From JACCYJ01 sp038198775 (GTDB lineage Bacteria > Actinomycetota > Actinomycetes > Propionibacteriales > Nocardioidaceae), in assembly GCA_038198775.1 (NCBI GenBank), contig JBBPZV010000006.1, forward strand, positions 226,753 through 290,752: a stretch of DNA of 64,000 bases, written 5' to 3'. This document shows positions 18,058-26,789 of the stretch, in pieces. The translations under genes were made by a program, and so were the position numbers. The notes under the pieces are model-generated. The model did no database searches. It was not told where the DNA came from and saw only the letters and a program-made list of their open reading frames with translations. How positions within the stretch are numbered: the stretch's first letter is position 1; each line of letters begins with the position of its first letter.

Positions 18058-18243
18058 TCAGAGAACCTGTCGACGCTCGCCTCGAGCGCCGTACTGACCG
18101 CACTCGGGACAGGCCCGGTGGGGCAGGTGGGGGGCCCGACAGGCCGGGTTCGTGCACGTGACCAACGTGGGAGCGCTGGTCTTCCACGCCGAACGGCGAT
18201 GCCGGGTGTTGCTGCGAGACATCTTGCGCTTGGGTACGGCCAC
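18058..18243 (-). CDS. rpmF: 50S ribosomal protein L32 (bL32)
   Basis: 61 aa. The start MAVPKRKMSRSNTRHRRSAW is the L32 N-terminus. A zinc-ribbon follows with TCTNPAC and HRACPECGQY, so both CxxxxC/CxxC half-sites are present; this is the zinc-binding (C+) form. The yceD stop is 5 bases upstream and the pair is translated together in most bacteria. Confidence 0.96.
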   Translation of the reverse strand: MAVPKRKMSRSNTRHRRSAWKTSAPTLVTCTNPACRAPHLPHRACPECGQYGARGERRQVL

Positions 18244-18248
18244 GGCTT

Positions 18249-18821
18249 CTACTCCTCTTCAGGACCGGGCGAGCGACCCCACCCTGGCTTGTCGGTCGAT
18301 TTCACCAGCTCGCGCAGCGTTGCCCAGCGCGCGTCGGTCACGGGCTCGTGCCCGTGTCCCGGGTCGTCGGCCAGCCGAGCTCCACAGTCGGCGCAAAGTC
18401 CCGGGCAGTCCGGCGCGCACACGGGGTTGAGCGGCAGCGCGAGGAGCAAGGCGTCCCGGACCACGGGCTCCAGGTCCAGACAGTCCCCCTGGACCTGGCT
18501 GACGTCGTCGCCGTCGGCCGGGGGCTGGTAGGCGTACAGCTCTTGCAGCTCGACCCCCAGAGCCTCGCGGACCGGGCCCAGGCACCGAACACACTCCGCC
18601 ACCACCTGCGCCCGGACGGCACCGGTGACGAGCACTCCCTCCATCACTGCCTCGAGCCGAAGGTCCAGCCTCAGGTCGCTGCCGGCGCGGACCTCGGCCA
18701 TCTCGACGTGCAGCCCCTCCGGTGCCGCCACCGTGCGAGACGTCAGGCGCTGCGACCCGGGGCGATGGCCGAGGTCGCGCGTGTCGACGACGAGCGGCGC
18801 TCGCGGGTCGAGCCTGGTCAG
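18249..18821 (-). CDS. yceD: YceD/DUF177 family 23S rRNA accumulation protein, apparent CTG start
   Basis: 190 aa if started at the CTG at 18821. The frame between the upstream in-frame TAG and the first ATG/GTG/TTG-type codon (GTG at 18731) encodes TRLDPRAPLVVDTRDLGHRP, which matches the family N-terminus, so the true start must be upstream of 18731. Only CTG fits: GGAG lies 7 nt before it. The core contains AECVRCLGP and DCPGLCADCGARL, four cysteines that may bind zinc. YceD is needed for 23S rRNA accumulation and couples to L32 synthesis. Confidence 0.85.
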   Translation of the reverse strand: MTRLDPRAPLVVDTRDLGHRPGSQRLTSRTVAAPEGLHVEMAEVRAGSDLRLDLRLEAVMEGVLVTGAVRAQVVAECVRCLGPVREALGVELQELYAYQPPADGDDVSQVQGDCLDLEPVVRDALLLALPLNPVCAPDCPGLCADCGARLADDPGHGHEPVTDARWATLRELVKSTDKPGWGRSPGPEEE

Positions 18822-18931
18822 GACGTCACTCCGTAGCTAGTGCAGGTTCGGCGCCGATCGCCGGCCCAGCCCAGGGTAACGCCTCCGGCGCGGCGGGCGC
18901 CTTCCCACCCGCAGCCCACCCGCAGCGGGCG

Positions 18932-19414
18932 TTAGCGCCGAGGGGCGAGCCGGCGTTCGAGGGCCGCCAGCACCGACGGTGGTACCAGCCCGGAGACGTC
19001 CCCACCGTACGCCGCGACCTCCTTGATCAGCGTGGACGCCACGAACGAGTACTCCGGAGCCGACGGGACGAACACCGTCTCGACACCGGCGAGCCGGCTG
19101 TTCATCCGCGCCATCTGGAGCTCGTAGTCGACGTCGCTGACCGCGCGGAAACCCTTGACGATCCAAGCGCTCCCCCGAGCGGCGCAGAAGTCCACGACCA
19201 GGCCGTCGAAGGTCTCCACGGTCACGTTCGGGCGGTCGTCCAGGCAGGTGCGCAGCAGGTCCCTGCGTTCCTCGACGCTGAACAGGGTGCTCTTTGCCGC
19301 GTTGACCAAGACCGCCACCACGACCTCGTCGAACAACGTCGCCGCCCGAGCGACCACGTCGAGGTGTCCGTTGGTGACCGGGTCGAACGACCCCGGGTAG
19401 ACGGCGGTGCGCAC
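18932..19414 (-). CDS. coaD: Phosphopantetheine adenylyltransferase
   Basis: 160 aa from GTG. Catalyses the penultimate step of coenzyme A synthesis, adenylating 4'-phosphopantetheine. The nucleotidyltransferase signature PGSFDPVTNGHLD (7-19) contains the T/HxGH-type motif, and EYSFVASTLIKEVAAYGGD holds the second nucleotide-binding motif. Length and fold are standard. It sits between rsmD and yceD as in most actinomycetes. The 110 bases to yceD are GC-rich with no gene. Confidence 0.96.
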   Translation of the reverse strand: MRTAVYPGSFDPVTNGHLDVVARAATLFDEVVVAVLVNAAKSTLFSVEERRDLLRTCLDDRPNVTVETFDGLVVDFCAARGSAWIVKGFRAVSDVDYELQMARMNSRLAGVETVFVPSAPEYSFVASTLIKEVAAYGGDVSGLVPPSVLAALERRLAPRR

Positions 19415-19453
19415 AGACGTGGCTCCTCGGGGCGTCGGGAGGAATGTACGCCG

Positions 19454-20044
19454 TCAGCAGCGGGCTACCGGCGACGCCGACTCGACACTGCGGCGACCGT
19501 ACCAAAGCGAGGTGTCGCCGTAGCGGCGCCGTTGCCACCCGAGCAGTCCCGGAGGCCACACCGGAGCCGGGTCGCGGCTGGAACGCTCGAACACGACCAC
19601 CGCGTCCGCTGACAGCCAGCCCCGTCCGACCAGGAGCTCACCCACCTGATGCAGGTCTGGTTCGGGCAGCGAGTACGGCGGGTCTGCGAAGACGATGTGG
19701 AACCGGCTCGGGGTGGCCGTCGCGAGGTGGGTAGCCACCCGGGCCACGACCACGCCCGCGGGGTGCAGACCGAGCTCGGCCGAGTTGCGCCGGATCGACG
19801 CTGCGGCACGGCCGGAATGCTCGACAAAGACAGCCTCGTCGGCGCCGCGGGAGAGCGCCTCCAGCCCGACTGCGCCCGACCCGGCGAACAGGTCGAGGAA
19901 CCGGAGGCCCCGCAACGACCCGGCCTCGGCCTCGAGCGCCGAGAACAGGCCTTCTCGCACTCGATCGCTGGTCGGTCTCGTCGTTGTCCCGCGCGGGGTG
20001 GAAAGGCGGCGGCCTCCCGCCGTCCCCGCGATGATGCGGGTCAC
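19454..20044 (-). CDS. rsmD: 16S rRNA (guanine966-N2)-methyltransferase
   Basis: 196 aa from the GTG at 20044, which overlaps the recG stop as GTGA. The N-terminus TRIIAGTAGGRRL is typical of RsmD. The AdoMet-binding loop is LDLFAGSGAVGLEALSRG and the catalytic tetrapeptide is DPPY in FADPPYSLP. It methylates G966 of 16S rRNA during 30S assembly. The longer frame to 20368 only covers recG. The coaD start is 40 bases downstream. Confidence 0.95.
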   Translation of the reverse strand: MTRIIAGTAGGRRLSTPRGTTTRPTSDRVREGLFSALEAEAGSLRGLRFLDLFAGSGAVGLEALSRGADEAVFVEHSGRAAASIRRNSAELGLHPAGVVVARVATHLATATPSRFHIVFADPPYSLPEPDLHQVGELLVGRGWLSADAVVVFERSSRDPAPVWPPGLLGWQRRRYGDTSLWYGRRSVESASPVARC

Positions 20045-22227
20045 GTCTTTACCAAGAACTCGGCCTGGTCGGCTTCGTTCAGCCCCCGTAGCACGGCGGC
20101 GAGGGCGGGGTGCTCGGCGAGCGCCGGGTCGGCCGCGACGGTGCCCTCCGCCGCAACCCGGGCATCGGCGATCACGTCCTCGTCGCTGACCACGGACAGC
20201 AGCCGCAGGCTCGAGCGGCGTCCTGCCTGGGCGGATCCGAGGACGTCGCCCTCTCGTCGCAGCTCCAGGTCGAGCTGGGAGAGGGCGAACCCGTCGGTGG
20301 TCGCGGCGAGCGCCGCCAGCCGCTCGTGGGCGCCGCTGCCGGCCGGTGCCCGCGTGACCAGCAGGCACAGTCCCGGTGCGTCGCCTCGACCGACCCTGCC
20401 CCGCAGCTGGTGAAGCTGCGAGACCCCGAACCGTTCGGCGTCCATCACCACCATGGCCGACGCGTTCGGAACGTCGACCCCCACCTCGACGACGGTGGTG
20501 GCGACGAGGACGTCGAGCCGCCCCGCGCCGAACGCGGACATGGTCTCGTCCTTGGCCTCCGGTGGCTGCCTGCCGTGCAGCAGCCCCATCCGCAGCCCGG
20601 CCAACGGGCCGGCCGCGAGGGTGTCATAAAGCTCGGTTGCGGCGTGCGTACGCCGGCTCGCGAGGTCGCTCGGTGCGCCCTCCTCGTCGGCTGCTCCGAT
20701 CCGGGCGCAGACGACGTACGCCTGCCTGCCCTTGCCGACCTCCTCGACCACTCGCTGCCAGGTACGTGCCAGCCAGTCCGGCCGGTCCGCCTCAGGCACC
20801 ACAACGGTATGAATCGGCTGCCGGCCGCTGGGCAGCTCGCGCAGCGTGGAGGTCTCGAGGTCACCGAAGACGGTCATCGCGACCGTACGGGGGATCGGGG
20901 TGGCCGTCATCACCAGCACATGCGGACGTGCGTCGGCGGCCTTGGCCGCCAGCGCGGCGCGTTGCTCGACGCCGAAACGATGCTGCTCGTCGACCACCAC
21001 CAGACCGAGGTCAGCGAACTGGACCCGTTCCTCGAGCAGAGCGTGCGTTCCGACGACGATGCCCACGGCACCGGAGGCGATGTCGAGCAACGCCTCCCGT
21101 CGGGTCGCGGCGGAGACCGACCCGGTCAGCAACCGCACCCGGGTGCCGTCAGCCGACCCCCCGAGCATGCCGCCGAGCGCGAGGTCGCCGAGCATCGCGG
21201 TGATCGAGCGGAAGTGTTGCTGGGCCAGCACCTCGGTGGGTGCCAGCAACGCCGCCTGGCCGCCGCTGTCCACGACCTGGAGCATGGCGCGGAGCGCGAC
21301 GACCGTCTTGCCCGAACCGACCTCCCCCTGCAGCAGGCGGTGCATCGGGTGTGGCCGGGCGAGGTCTCGGCTCAGCTGTGCCCCCACCTCCGACTGCCCG
21401 GCGGTCAGTCGGAACGGCAGCCGGGCATCGAAGCGCTGCCGCAGCCCCCCCTCGCCAACGCGGCGAGGGCGCGCCGGCAACTGCTCGAGCTCGCGACGGC
21501 GCAGGGCGAGGGCGCACTGCAGGACGAACGCCTCCTCGAACCTGAGCCGCTGGCGGGCCGCGGTCACGTCCTCCTTGCTCGCCGGCCGGTGGATCCTTTC
21601 CAAAGCGGCACCCAGCCCCAGCAGCTCACGTTCGTCCAGCACCTCGTCCGGCACGGGGTCGTCGAGCGCCGGGAGAGCGTCGAGGGTGTGCTCGACACAG
21701 CTCGCGATGCGCCACGACGAGAGCTTGGCTGTCGCCGGGTAGATCGGTATCAACGCTCGCTGGAAGCCGGACATGGTCTCCAGGTCCTGGCCCGGCTGCG
21801 CGTCCAGCAGCTCGAAGTCGGGATGCAGCAGCTGCCGGCGACCCCGGAACTCACCGACCTGGCCGGCGAACATCCCGACCAGGCCCGGCCGCAGTGTCTT
21901 GACCAGGAACGGCTGGCGAAAGAACGTGAGCAGCAGGTCCCCGCTACCGTCACTGACCACGATCTCGGTCCGCTTCAGCAGCTTGTACGGCGGTTTGCGG
22001 TCGCGGTAGTCGCGAAGGTCCGCCTGCACCACCTTGGCCATCACGGTGACGTGCTCGTGGAGACGCAGCTGCGCCAGGTCGGTCAGGCGGCCCCGCTCGG
22101 CGTAGCGGCGCGGATAGTGGCGCAGCAGGTCCTCCACCGAGCCCAGCTGGAGGTGTCGGTCGAGCAGCCGGGCCGTTCGACCACCCAGCACGAAGTCCAG
22201 CCTGCTCCCCAGGTCGGCTGCCGACAT
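20041..22227 (-). CDS. recG: ATP-dependent DNA helicase RecG
   Basis: 728 aa from the ATG at 22227 (MSAADLGSRL); a TTG at 22251 would add eight residues. RecG remodels stalled replication forks and Holliday junctions. The N-terminal wedge/OB domain contains LLRHYPRRYAERG and DLLLTFFRQ. The helicase core has Walker A GEVGSGKTVVA near residue 300, the RecG-specific DEQHRFG box, VMTATPIPRT and motif VI QLRGRVGRGD. The stop overlaps the rsmD start and the fakA-like gene ends 10 bases upstream. Confidence 0.96.
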   Translation of the reverse strand: MSAADLGSRLDFVLGGRTARLLDRHLQLGSVEDLLRHYPRRYAERGRLTDLAQLRLHEHVTVMAKVVQADLRDYRDRKPPYKLLKRTEIVVSDGSGDLLLTFFRQPFLVKTLRPGLVGMFAGQVGEFRGRRQLLHPDFELLDAQPGQDLETMSGFQRALIPIYPATAKLSSWRIASCVEHTLDALPALDDPVPDEVLDERELLGLGAALERIHRPASKEDVTAARQRLRFEEAFVLQCALALRRRELEQLPARPRRVGEGGLRQRFDARLPFRLTAGQSEVGAQLSRDLARPHPMHRLLQGEVGSGKTVVALRAMLQVVDSGGQAALLAPTEVLAQQHFRSITAMLGDLALGGMLGGSADGTRVRLLTGSVSAATRREALLDIASGAVGIVVGTHALLEERVQFADLGLVVVDEQHRFGVEQRAALAAKAADARPHVLVMTATPIPRTVAMTVFGDLETSTLRELPSGRQPIHTVVVPEADRPDWLARTWQRVVEEVGKGRQAYVVCARIGAADEEGAPSDLASRRTHAATELYDTLAAGPLAGLRMGLLHGRQPPEAKDETMSAFGAGRLDVLVATTVVEVGVDVPNASAMVVMDAERFGVSQLHQLRGRVGRGDAPGLCLLVTRAPAGSGAHERLAALAATTDGFALSQLDLELRREGDVLGSAQAGRRSSLRLLSVVSDEDVIADARVAAEGTVAADPALAEHPALAAVLRGLNEADQAEFLVKT

Positions 22228-22237
22228 CGCCGCGTAC

Positions 22238-23854
22238 TCACTCGACGGCAATCAGCAACGGATACCGCTGCTGACGACCGTCGTAGACGACCGGTTCGAT
22301 GTCGGACCGGCCGGCCCGCACCGAGCGGGACACCTCCTCGGCGAGCTCCGGGGGGGCATCCACGCCTGAGACCAGCGTCACCAGCTCTCCGCCCGGTGTC
22401 AGCAGGCGCTCGACGATCTGCACCGCGACACCGGCCAGCGAGCCGCCCACGATGGCGAAGTCGCCGTTGACGACGCCCAGCACGTCGCCTCCCTGACAGG
22501 GGCCGGCGGACGTCATCGCGCTGCGTTCCGCGACCGTCACCGCCCCGTGCCGGGTGTGACCGGCGGCCGTGGTCATCGCGACGACGTCGTCGTCGAAGCC
22601 ACGGCCCGGCTCGTGTACGGCGAGCGCAGCCAGCGCCTGGACCTGCGCGCTGGTCGGAATGACAGCGACTCGGATCCCGGTGCCCCTGGCCTGTGCCGCC
22701 GCCGCCTCCGCCATGGCGACGCGGGCCCGGTCATTGGGAAGGACGACGACTTCGTCCGCCCCGGTCGCGGTCACGGCTTCGAGGAAGTCACCGGTCGAGC
22801 AACGCTGACCGCCGGCGCTGACGACGTACGCGCCGGCGTCGCTGAAGAGCTTGTGCAGGCCCACACCAGCGGCCCAGCACACCACGCGCCGACCGCGCCG
22901 AACCGGCCCCTGTTGGCGCGCCGCCTGGTCGAGCGTTGCGACCGTGATGCGATACGGCTGCCCCGCGGCCAGTCCGGCCTCGAGGATGGCTCCCGCGTCA
23001 CCGCCGTGGACGTGCACGTTCCACAACCCGTCACCACCCACCACCACCACCGAGTCCCCCAGCTGCGACAACCGCTTCCGCAGCGAGGCCACCGCCGCGT
23101 CCTCGGCGTCCAGGAGATACATCACCTCGTACGCCGGCGCCGGGTCATGGCGGAGCACGGTCGGGATCGGGCGGGCGATCCGGTGACGTCCCCGCTCGGC
23201 GTTCGCCGCTGTCGGCGCCCAGCGGCCGGTGAGGAGCCGCACCGACGTGTCAAGCACCACGCAGAGCCCGCGCCCGCCCGCGTCCACGACCCCGGATCGG
23301 CGCAGCACCTCCAGCTGAGCCGGCGTCCGTGCCAGCGCCTCCTGGGCGGCGGCGGCCGCGGCCGAGACGACCTCGTCGATCCCCCGACCATCCGCGGCCT
23401 TCTCCTGGGCGGCCTCGGCGGCCGACCGGGCGACGCTCAACATCGTGCCCTCGACGGGGTCGCCCACGGCCTGCCAAGCTGCCGCGGCCGCCTCGGTGAG
23501 GGCGGTCGCAATGACTAGGGGGGAGGGTTCGCGGTCCACGCTGTCTTCGGAGAGCAGGACCCGCGCCGCCGCCCGGAGCAGCGAAGACATGATCACTCCG
23601 GAGTTGCCGCGAGCGCCGCGCAGTGCCCCGTCGACGAAGGCGCGCAGCACCTCAGGTGAGTCGGGGGGCACCGCACGTGCCGCGGCGAGTGCGGCCTCGA
23701 ACGTCAGGTAGAGGTTGGTTCCGGTGTCGCTGTCTGCGACCGGGTAGACGTTGAGCGCGTCGATCTCCTCGCGCGCGGCTCCCAAGGCGGCCACACAGGC
23801 GTCGGCCCAGGGCCAGAACGCCGAGCCGGGCAGTCTCGGTGGCACCGCGCTCAC
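22238..23854 (-). CDS. DAK2/DhaL-domain protein, FakA (YloV)-like fatty acid kinase subunit
   Basis: 538 aa from a GTG (VSAVPPRLPG); the next GTG nine bases on is also possible. The N-terminal DhaL domain has the metal/ATP motif NVYPVADSDTGTN, where FakA proteins usually read PVPDGDTGTN, and RGARGNSGVIMSSLLR. The middle and C-terminal parts (YEVMYLLDAE, VVVGGDGLWNVHVH, VVLPND) match the FakA FakB-binding module. FakA phosphorylates fatty acids held by FakB. In M. tuberculosis the same position before recG holds a DAK-type gene. The P-to-A and G-to-S changes near the metal aspartates are worth noting. Confidence 0.85.
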   Translation of the reverse strand: MSAVPPRLPGSAFWPWADACVAALGAAREEIDALNVYPVADSDTGTNLYLTFEAALAAARAVPPDSPEVLRAFVDGALRGARGNSGVIMSSLLRAAARVLLSEDSVDREPSPLVIATALTEAAAAAWQAVGDPVEGTMLSVARSAAEAAQEKAADGRGIDEVVSAAAAAAQEALARTPAQLEVLRRSGVVDAGGRGLCVVLDTSVRLLTGRWAPTAANAERGRHRIARPIPTVLRHDPAPAYEVMYLLDAEDAAVASLRKRLSQLGDSVVVVGGDGLWNVHVHGGDAGAILEAGLAAGQPYRITVATLDQAARQQGPVRRGRRVVCWAAGVGLHKLFSDAGAYVVSAGGQRCSTGDFLEAVTATGADEVVVLPNDRARVAMAEAAAAQARGTGIRVAVIPTSAQVQALAALAVHEPGRGFDDDVVAMTTAAGHTRHGAVTVAERSAMTSAGPCQGGDVLGVVNGDFAIVGGSLAGVAVQIVERLLTPGGELVTLVSGVDAPPELAEEVSRSVRAGRSDIEPVVYDGRQQRYPLLIAVE

Positions 23855-24029
23855 ACTCCTCGTCCGGACGTCCCGGCGAAGACTAGTAGCCGTCTCAGAC
23901 GGTGCGGCCGCGCAGAACCACCGATCCGATCCGGCGCGGACCACCCGGTTGCGACCTCCCGACGCATCCGTTGCCGCCGCAACCCAGGCGTCGGGAGATC
24001 GCCGGCCGGGACGGCCCCCGGAAATCGGC

Positions 24030-24093
24030 TAGGCTATGGCGGCCCGCAGCAGCGGGCCAAGCTTGAGTGTCGACGTCTTCAGGAGTGTTCGCG
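24030..24093 (+). promoter_or_regulatory. Probable rpmB promoter and 5' leader with hairpin
   Basis: TAGGCT at 24030-24035 is a plausible -10 box. In the leader, 24041-24047 and 24052-24058 are perfect 7-base complements around a 4-base loop. AGGAG at 24081-24085 lies 8 nt before the rpmB GTG. The hairpin is upstream of the ribosome-binding site and could be a regulatory leader; it cannot be a terminator for the neighbouring gene, which points away. Confidence 0.45.
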
Positions 24094-24279
24094 GTGGCTG
24101 CGGTGTGCGATGTCTGTGGCAAGGGGCCCGGCTTCGGCAACAACGTCTCGCACTCGCACCGCCGTACCCGGCGTCGATTCGACCCCAACATCCAGCGGGT
24201 CCGGGTGGCGACCGGCTCGACCCACAAGCGGATGAACGTGTGCACGTCCTGCCTGAAGGCGGGCAAGGTCAGCCGCTGA
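24094..24279 (+). CDS. rpmB: 50S ribosomal protein L28 (bL28)
   Basis: 61 aa from GTG, with AGGAG 8 nt upstream. The start AAVCDVCGKGPGFGNNVSHS and the later MNVCTSCLKAGKV are the L28 family ends. Two CxxC pairs are present (CDVC and CTSC), the zinc-binding form. It is transcribed opposite to the fakA-like/recG block. Its last 11 bases overlap the 3' end of convergent thiL. Confidence 0.96.
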   Translation: MAAVCDVCGKGPGFGNNVSHSHRRTRRRFDPNIQRVRVATGSTHKRMNVCTSCLKAGKVSR

Positions 24280-25225
24280 CCCGGAAGTGCTCGTGCCCCT
24301 GGGGTCCCTCGTACGGCCTGCCGTCGACGGTGACCCCGTTCCCCTCGGCGACGGTTCCGATCACCGTCCAGCGCTCGGGCACACTCGCCGAGGTGGGGAA
24401 GGTGGCGACGAGGGCGTGGTCGTCACCACCGCCCAGGCAGTAGTGCAGCGGGTCGACGCCGTAGGCGGCGCTCACCGCGACCAGCGGCTCGGCTGGGACC
24501 AGGGCCGCGGTGTCGAGGTCGACCGCTACGCCGCTGGCCCTCGCCAGGTGGCCGACGTCGGCGACCAGGCCGTCGCTCACGTCGATCATCGCGCTGGCTC
24601 CTGCTCGCGCGGCCGCCGGTCCAGACTCGTACGGAGGCTGGGGACGGCAGTACGCGGCCACCAGCGCGCGCGGGGACCGAAAGCCTCTGCGCAGGACGGC
24701 CAGCCCCGCGGCGGCCCAGCCGAGCCGACCCGCCAGCGCGACGACGTCGCCGGGACGAGCGCCGGATCGGGTGACGGGGGAATCGTCCAGCACACCGAGC
24801 GCGGTCACCGCGATCACGACTGCCCGCGCCGCCGTGACGTCACCCCCAACGACGCTGGCGCCCGTCAGCGCCGCCTCCTCGGCCAGGCCCGCCGCCAGGT
24901 CGTACGCCCACTGCGCGGGAAGCTCGCCGGGCGCGGCGAAGCCCACCAGGAGCCCCGTGGTCCGTCCACCCATCGCGGTGATGTCGGCCATGCTCGCCGC
25001 GGCCGCCCGGTGCCCGACGTCCTGGGCCGCACACCATTCCCGCCGGAAGTGGTGACCCTCCACCAAGACGTCGGTGCTGGCCAGGACCAGCCCCGTAGCG
25101 CGCAGCACCGCGGTGTCGTCGCCCGGCCCCAGGAGCACGGCGTCGGCCGGTACGGCGACCGCGCTCAGCGCGTCGACGAGGGCGAACTCGCCAATGTCGG
25201 CGAGCGTCTTCGAGGGCGCCTCCAT
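24269..25225 (-). CDS. thiL: Thiamine-monophosphate kinase
   Basis: 318 aa from MEAPSKTLADIGEF, with AGGA 7 nt upstream. Phosphorylates thiamine phosphate to thiamine diphosphate. It is an AIRS/PurM-type fold: GPGDDTAVL (metal/ATP), STDVLVEGHHFR, SMADITAMGG, GGDVTAARAVVIAVTALG, and the C-terminal IDVSDGLVADVGHLA and CLGGGDDHALVATF. The frame extends upstream to 25576, but that part opposes the Lrp-type gene and is not family-like. thiL near ddl and rpmB is standard in actinomycetes. Confidence 0.95.
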   Translation of the reverse strand: MEAPSKTLADIGEFALVDALSAVAVPADAVLLGPGDDTAVLRATGLVLASTDVLVEGHHFRREWCAAQDVGHRAAAASMADITAMGGRTTGLLVGFAAPGELPAQWAYDLAAGLAEEAALTGASVVGGDVTAARAVVIAVTALGVLDDSPVTRSGARPGDVVALAGRLGWAAAGLAVLRRGFRSPRALVAAYCRPQPPYESGPAAARAGASAMIDVSDGLVADVGHLARASGVAVDLDTAALVPAEPLVAVSAAYGVDPLHYCLGGGDDHALVATFPTSASVPERWTVIGTVAEGNGVTVDGRPYEGPQGHEHFRVSG

Positions 25226-25345
25226 CGCGCCATCCTGGCTGATGCCGGCGCCCGGTGCACGGGCGGCGACCGCGGCGCACCCTGTAGCGTGATCCGCCAG
25301 CCGGCGCAAAGGGACGCGCGGGTCCGTCAGCTCAGGAGGACGACG

Positions 25346-25582
25346 ATGGTGGTACAGGCCTACATCCTCATCCAGACCGAGGTCGGCAAGGCCGCTGACG
25401 TGGCTCGTGAGATCGCCGACGTCAAAGGCGTCACGCTGGCCGAGGACGTGACCGGACCCTACGACGTCATCGTGCGGGCGGAGGCCCGCAGCGTCGACGA
25501 GCTGGGCGCACTCGTCGTGGCGCGGGTCCAGCGGATCGGCGGGATCACCCGCACGCTCACCTGCCCGGTGGTGCACATCTGA
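25346..25582 (+). CDS. Stand-alone Lrp/AsnC ligand-binding (RAM) domain protein
   Basis: 78 aa with AGGAGGA five bases before the ATG. It consists only of the regulation-of-amino-acid-metabolism alpha-beta fold: VQAYILIQTEVGKAADVA, then GVTLAEDVTGPYDVIVRAEA and RIGGITRTLTCPVV. No helix-turn-helix is present, so it cannot bind DNA by itself. Such proteins may form oligomers with, or titrate ligand from, full Lrp regulators. The gene diverges from thiL and converges on ddl. Confidence 0.9.
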   Translation: MVVQAYILIQTEVGKAADVAREIADVKGVTLAEDVTGPYDVIVRAEARSVDELGALVVARVQRIGGITRTLTCPVVHI

Positions 25583-25615
25583 GCGACCGCAGCCGCCGCT
25601 GCCTCTGCTTCCGGC

Positions 25616-26749
25616 TCAGCGCAGGCCCGTCGGCCTCGCCAGAGCCAACCGCAGCAGCCGGTCGACGAGAGCCGGGTAGTCCAGGCCGCACTCGGCCCAC
25701 ATCAGCGGGAACATCGAGGTCGGGGTGAAGCCCGGCATCGTGTTGATCTCGTTGATCAGCACCCGGCCGTCGGGGAGGTAGAAGAAGTCGACGCGGGCGA
25801 GTCCCTCGCAGCCCAGGCACCCGAACGCCTGCACCGCCCAGGTACGCACCTGCTCGGCGACCTCCTCCGGGACCGGTGCCGGCACCTGCGGCTGTCCGCC
25901 GCCGTCGACGTACTTGGCCTCGAAGTCGTAGAACGCGTGGCCGGCAGCTCGGTCCAAGACGATCTCCCCCACGGCGCTGGCCTGCGGCGCCTGGCCGTCG
26001 AGGCCGTCGATCACCCCGCACTCCAGCTCCCTGGCGCCGATCGCCGCGGCCTCCACGAGTACCTTCGGGTCGAACCCCCGCGCGAAATCGACCGCGGGCC
26101 CCAGCGCCGAGGTGTCCTCGACGCGGGTGATCCCGAAGCTGGATCCCCCCCTCGCTGGTTTGACGAAGACCGGATAGCCCAGCGACGCGACCGACCTCCG
26201 CACCGCCTCAGGGTCATCGGCCCACTCCCGCGGCCGGACAACCAGGTACGGCAGCATCGGCAGCCCGGCGGCGTCGAAGACGACCTTCATGTACTGCTTG
26301 TCCATGCCGACGGCGCTGGCGAGTACGCCGGCGCCCACGTAGCGGATCCCCGCCATCTCGAGCAACCCCTGGATCGTGCCGTCCTCACCCCACGGGCCGT
26401 GCAGCAGCGGAAGCACGACGTCGACCTCGCCGAGGGTGCGGGGCACCTGTCCGGCCTCGGCCACCACCAGCTCGCTGCGCGCGGCGGCGGTCGAGAGCGC
26501 CACGTCGGTCCCGGCAGCGTCCACGGAGGGCAAGCCCGCGGGTCCGAGCGCGAAGCGCTCGGGGCGGTCGGACTCCAGCACCCACCGGCCGTCGGTCGTG
26601 ATGCCGATCGGTACGACCTCGTAACGGTCGGTGTCGATCGCCGCGATGACCTCGCCGGCGGTCAGGCATGAGACGCCGTGCTCGCTGGACCGGCCGCCGA
26701 ACACGACGGCCACGCGCGGACGCCGGGAACCGTTGGACTGGACGGACAT
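25616..26749 (-). CDS. ddl: D-alanine--D-alanine ligase
   Basis: 377 aa from MSVQSNGSRRPRVAVVFGG. Makes the D-Ala-D-Ala dipeptide for peptidoglycan. The N-terminal GGRSSEHGVSCLTA, central LLHGPWGEDGTIQGLLE and GVLASAVGMDKQYMK, ATP-grasp VFVKPARGGSSFGITRV and the C-terminal RVDFFYLPDGRVLINEINTMPGFT are all present with the metal ligands. It is full length. The start is 40 bases from the divergent PLP-enzyme start, so the two probably share a short promoter region and have little or no leader. Confidence 0.96.
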   Translation of the reverse strand: MSVQSNGSRRPRVAVVFGGRSSEHGVSCLTAGEVIAAIDTDRYEVVPIGITTDGRWVLESDRPERFALGPAGLPSVDAAGTDVALSTAAARSELVVAEAGQVPRTLGEVDVVLPLLHGPWGEDGTIQGLLEMAGIRYVGAGVLASAVGMDKQYMKVVFDAAGLPMLPYLVVRPREWADDPEAVRRSVASLGYPVFVKPARGGSSFGITRVEDTSALGPAVDFARGFDPKVLVEAAAIGARELECGVIDGLDGQAPQASAVGEIVLDRAAGHAFYDFEAKYVDGGGQPQVPAPVPEEVAEQVRTWAVQAFGCLGCEGLARVDFFYLPDGRVLINEINTMPGFTPTSMFPLMWAECGLDYPALVDRLLRLALARPTGLR

Positions 26750-26789
26750 CGCCGGAACTCTACTGCGCCGCAACCGGCAGACTACGGTC

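Noticed and set aside
20110..22470. 786-codon plus-strand frame opposite recG
   Set aside because: Antisense shadow of recG; the minus strand has all helicase motifs.
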